From Gordonia polyisoprenivorans NBRC 16320 = JCM 10675 (GTDB lineage Bacteria; Actinomycetota; Actinomycetes; Mycobacteriales; Mycobacteriaceae), in the NCBI RefSeq assembly GCF_000241325.1, contig NZ_BAEI01000064.1:62001-126000 (forward strand): a stretch of DNA of 64,000 nt, in the 5' to 3' direction. A model generated the notes under the pieces. That model saw only the letters and a list, made by a program, of their open reading frames with translations. It ran no database searches and had not been told where the DNA came from. How positions within the stretch are numbered: position 1 is the stretch's first letter; each line of letters opens with the position of its first letter. Made by a program: the position numbers and the translations under genes. Below are positions 61,547-64,000 of this stretch, piece by piece.

Positions 61547-62464
61547 ATGGGGAAGCGACGTGGCCGAGCGGTGAGCGTGTCGGTCGCCGGCGTGGCGCTG
61601 GCCGTTGCCGGGGTGATGGTGATGACCGGCTGCGCGACCGCGGAGTCGCCCGCGCCGCGATCCACTGTCACCGTGTACGCCTCGCCCTCGCCCTCGTCAT
61701 CGGCCTCGGCGTCGGCATCGTCGACGCAGCCCAGCGCCGGCGCGAATCCCGCTCTGGCCGCGGGATTCCGACGCGTCGCCGCAGGGACCGGACTGCGGGT
61801 GGGCATCGCGGTCGCCCCGGTCGGCCCGAATGCGACGGCGAGCCTGCTGTTCGGTGACCGCGATCCCGGCGTGGCGTGGTCGACGATCAAGGTGCCGCTC
61901 GCCGTGGCCGCCGAACGCGAGAACGGGACGTCCACAGCGGAGAGCAACGCCATCATCAACTCCGACAACCAAGCGGCCGAACAACTCTGGGCGTCACTCG
62001 GCAGCAACACCGAGGCGTCGGCCAAGGTGACCGCGGTGCTGCGCGAGGGCGGCAACCCGAACACCGTGGTGCCCTCGCAGCAGTTGCGCTCGGGCTTCAC
62101 GATCTTCGGGCAGACCCGCTGGACGCTGCCGGATGCGGCGACATTCGCCGGACATCTGCCGTGTATGCCGGGCACCGGTCACGTGCTCTCGCTGATGGGC
62201 CAGGTCGCCGGCAACCAGCAGTGGGGTGTGGAGATCATGCAGATCCCCAAGACCACCGCCGTCAAAGGTGGGTGGGGCCCCGGCGTCGACGGTGCCTACC
62301 TGGTGCGGCAGATCGGCGTCCTCACCTACCGCGACGGTCAGCAGAGCGCGGTGGCGATGAGCGCCGTCGGCGGGTCGATGTCGTCGGGCACCGCGGCGCT
62401 CAACGCCCTCGGCAACTGGCTGAACCAGAACATCGCCGCCCTGCCACGCGGCCGGTGCCGCTGA
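61547..62464 (+). CDS. Class A beta-lactamase-like lipoprotein (first of tandem pair)
   Basis: 305-residue exported protein. Signal peptide ends in a lipobox-like MTGC; a Ser/Ala-rich linker follows. The three penicillin-recognising motifs are present: S112-T-I-K115, S139-D-N141 and K240-G-G. The Omega-loop Glu166 region of true class A enzymes (ExxLN) is not apparent, so it may be a D,D-peptidase-like or non-hydrolysing binding protein. It shares SDN, HLPCMPGT and KGGWGPG with the next gene. ATG 61547 follows GAGGGG. Lies just downstream of the kinase, which may modify or sense the same cell-wall status, by inference. Confidence 0.82.
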   Translation: MGKRRGRAVSVSVAGVALAVAGVMVMTGCATAESPAPRSTVTVYASPSPSSSASASASSTQPSAGANPALAAGFRRVAAGTGLRVGIAVAPVGPNATASLLFGDRDPGVAWSTIKVPLAVAAERENGTSTAESNAIINSDNQAAEQLWASLGSNTEASAKVTAVLREGGNPNTVVPSQQLRSGFTIFGQTRWTLPDAATFAGHLPCMPGTGHVLSLMGQVAGNQQWGVEIMQIPKTTAVKGGWGPGVDGAYLVRQIGVLTYRDGQQSAVAMSAVGGSMSSGTAALNALGNWLNQNIAALPRGRCR

Positions 62465-62503
62465 CCCCGACCGCTGATCACCACGAGCTGACCCCGACCG
62501 CTG
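62461..62503 (+). repeat. 16-bp direct repeat after the first beta-lactamase-like gene
   Basis: CTGACCCCGACCGCTG occurs at 62461-62476 (covering the stop codon) and at 62488-62503, 27 bases apart. The rest of the 181-base gap to the next gene shows no clear terminator. Confidence 0.8.
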
Positions 62504-62645
62504 CTCGATACCGATCGTTCGGCGCCGCCGGTGTCCCGGTCACGGCCCGCACACGGTGCGGTCTCGGTTGATCGGCCGGGCACGCGGTGGTGTCCAGCAG
62601 GCCGTTAGAGTTCTTGATGTTACTGAAGTGACTCAGGAGGCTTGT

Positions 62646-63581
62646 GTGGCGTTGTGGAAGCGATGGGCCGTGGCGTGTGCGACGACGCTGGTGGTGGCGA
62701 GCGCCGGTCTCGCCGGAGCAGGCGTGGCAGGTGCCGCGCCGCTGCCGTTCCCCGTTCCGGCGATGCCCGCGTTACCGCCCCTGCCCGAACCGCTGCGGAC
62801 GTGGCTGACCCCGCCCGTGCCGCCGCAGGAAGCGTTGACCAAGTCCTTTGCGCCGTTCCAGAAGTCGCTGGCCAAGACCACCCCAGGCGCGATCGGCCTC
62901 GCTCTCGCGCCGGTCGGGTCGGACTCGGTGATCTCGTTGGGTACCTTCACCACAGGACGGGCGTGGTCGACGCTGAAGGTCCCGGTGTCGCTGGCCGCCG
63001 AACGTCGGCTCGGCTCGGCGGTGGTCGACGACGAGACCAAGGCCATCACGGTGTCCGACAACGACGCCGCGGGGGATCTCTGGACCCAGCTCGGTCCCGG
63101 CGCGACACCGGTCGATGCGGTGACCGCGGTCCTGCGCGAAGGCCACGACCTCAACACCCACGTCAGCTCACAGCTCGACTCGGCGACGTCCTACCCCGGC
63201 TACACCATGTGGGCACTGGCCGATCAGGCGATATTCGGGGCACACCTGCCCTGTATGCCCGGCACCGATCGGCTGCTGGCCCTGATGGGTGCGGTCGGAC
63301 CCAACCAACGATGGGGCGTGGCCAACCTCGCCCGGACCAACCAGAAGGTGAGCGCCACGGCCGTGAAGGGCGGCTGGGGCCCGGGCACCGGGACGTCGTC
63401 GGCGTTCCTGGTGCGTCAACTGGGCATCCTCACCGTTCCCGGTGGTCAGGTGGCCGTGTCGATGGCCGCCGTTCCGCGCAGCGGCAAGTTCTCCGATGGC
63501 ACCGCCATGCTCACCAAGATCGGTGACTGGCTCGGACGCAATCTCTCCACCGTCCCGACCGGACAGTGCGGATTGGGCTGA
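62646..63581 (+). CDS. Class A beta-lactamase-like secreted protein (second of tandem pair)
   Basis: 311-residue exported protein with a Sec signal peptide (VACATTLVVASAGLAGAGVAGAAP, ending AGA-AP) and a proline-rich linker in place of a lipobox. Motifs are S108-T-L-K111, S137-D-N139 and K241-G-G. The shared HLPCMPGT and GGWGPGTG segments show it is a paralogue of the preceding protein, so the pair arose by tandem duplication. The GTG start has AGGAGG 5 bases upstream. One is predicted lipid-anchored and the other free or wall-located. Confidence 0.82.
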   Translation: MALWKRWAVACATTLVVASAGLAGAGVAGAAPLPFPVPAMPALPPLPEPLRTWLTPPVPPQEALTKSFAPFQKSLAKTTPGAIGLALAPVGSDSVISLGTFTTGRAWSTLKVPVSLAAERRLGSAVVDDETKAITVSDNDAAGDLWTQLGPGATPVDAVTAVLREGHDLNTHVSSQLDSATSYPGYTMWALADQAIFGAHLPCMPGTDRLLALMGAVGPNQRWGVANLARTNQKVSATAVKGGWGPGTGTSSAFLVRQLGILTVPGGQVAVSMAAVPRSGKFSDGTAMLTKIGDWLGRNLSTVPTGQCGLG

Positions 63582-63597
63582 TCTCGCGTGCGCTGAG

Positions 63598-64000
63598 TCA
63601 GTCCGGCATCGAGTGCCGGCCGGTTCGTGGTGGCGGCTCCGGTGCACGCCGTGACGGCGGTGGGCTCGGGGCGTCCCGAACCGTTGCCTGTGGTTTCGGG
63701 GCCTGTGGTCCCGGTGCCCCTCGTGCCGGTGGCCGCCGTGTGGGCTCGGGACGAGGGGATCCAGGTCGCGATGACGCCGATTGTGCCGGCGCTGTTCGTG
63801 AGTCGGTGAGCGGCGCGTCAACTCTCGGGGTGCCGGAGACCTCGCCGGCTGGGCCTTCGGCGGCGCGCGCACCCGACGGTCGGGCCAGGGCCGCGGCGAT
63901 CCCGGTGGTCAGCGGCACCGACAGCGCGATGGCGATACCGCCGACGAACGATCGCGCCAACTCGACGGCGACGGTGTCGCTGGTCAGCAGCGAACCGAAC
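63598..64000 (-). CDS. YibE/F-type membrane protein, C-terminal part (5' end outside window)
   Basis: The open frame runs off the right edge. The visible 133 residues start FGSLLTSDTVAVELARSFVG and continue through a hydrophobic helix (GGIAIALSVPLTTGIAAAL), then a long Pro/Arg/Ala-rich tail. The helix with its DTVAVELARSFVG lead resembles the end of actinobacterial YibE/F-family proteins, polytopic membrane proteins of unknown role; most of the protein is missing, so this is tentative. It converges on the beta-lactamase-like gene, with only 16 bases between. Confidence 0.6.
   Translation of the reverse strand, partial: FGSLLTSDTVAVELARSFVGGIAIALSVPLTTGIAAALARPSGARAAEGPAGEVSGTPRVDAPLTDSRTAPAQSASSRPGSPRPEPTRRPPARGAPGPQAPKPQATVRDAPSPPPSRRAPEPPPRTGRHSMPD

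Overview
High-GC actinobacterial chromosome, most likely a mycolic-acid bacterium of the Mycobacteriales (Gordonia, Rhodococcus or a close relative). The grounds are frequent GTG starts, the eno-ftsB-DUF501-ppx block, a Stf0-type trehalose sulfotransferase, a DesA3-type desaturase paired with its ferredoxin reductase, and a mycobacterial-style Ser/Thr kinase. No tRNA, rRNA, insertion sequence, phage gene or CRISPR array was recognised.

Region 1 (1-22.6 kb) is an accessory catabolic island that looks slightly less GC-rich by eye than the rest. It holds two related cytochromes P450, one followed upstream in its operon by a flavodoxin and an FprA-type reductase (the P450cin/cindoxin architecture). 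It also holds an APC permease, an NCS1 permease, two SDRs, a SnoaL-like protein and an alpha/beta hydrolase. A divergent operon encodes an ATP-dependent hydantoinase/oxoprolinase pair, a saccharopine-dehydrogenase-like protein, a BKACE (DUF849) enzyme, a quinone-reductase-like MDR protein, an enoyl-CoA hydratase and an acyl-CoA ligase, with two TetR regulators at the end. It reads as uptake, oxidation, cyclic-amide opening and CoA-dependent cleavage of an unidentified, probably nitrogen-containing compound. Shared sequence motifs in the promoter regions suggest coordinated control.

Region 2 (22.6-31.6 kb): ScoAB/PcaIJ-like CoA transferase with a divergent IclR regulator, then GntR-MFS and LysR-esterase-bicupin dioxygenase-sulfatase. 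Region 3 (31.6-35.3 kb): stf0-cysD-cysNC, an operon joining sulfate activation to sulfotransfer, with a probably leaderless first gene. Region 4 (35.3-41.2 kb): secreted serine hydrolase and the efeU-efeO-efeB iron-uptake operon with a candidate IdeR/DtxR box.

Region 5 (41.5-47.3 kb): core genes: lytic transglycosylase, enolase, FtsB-like protein, DUF501 protein and exopolyphosphatase. This part also has a 101-bp palindrome and 21-bp tandem repeats. Region 6 (47.4-57.2 kb): lipid metabolism: DesA3-type desaturase and reductase, a divergent single-chain acyl-CoA carboxylase, an SDR, two acyl-CoA dehydrogenases (the second frameshifted) and a FabR-like TetR regulator. Region 7 (57.3-64 kb): sfnG-sfnB (dimethyl sulfone use), a transmembrane Ser/Thr kinase with SGPQ repeats, two tandem secreted class A beta-lactamase-like proteins, and the end of a YibE/F-type membrane protein running off the window.
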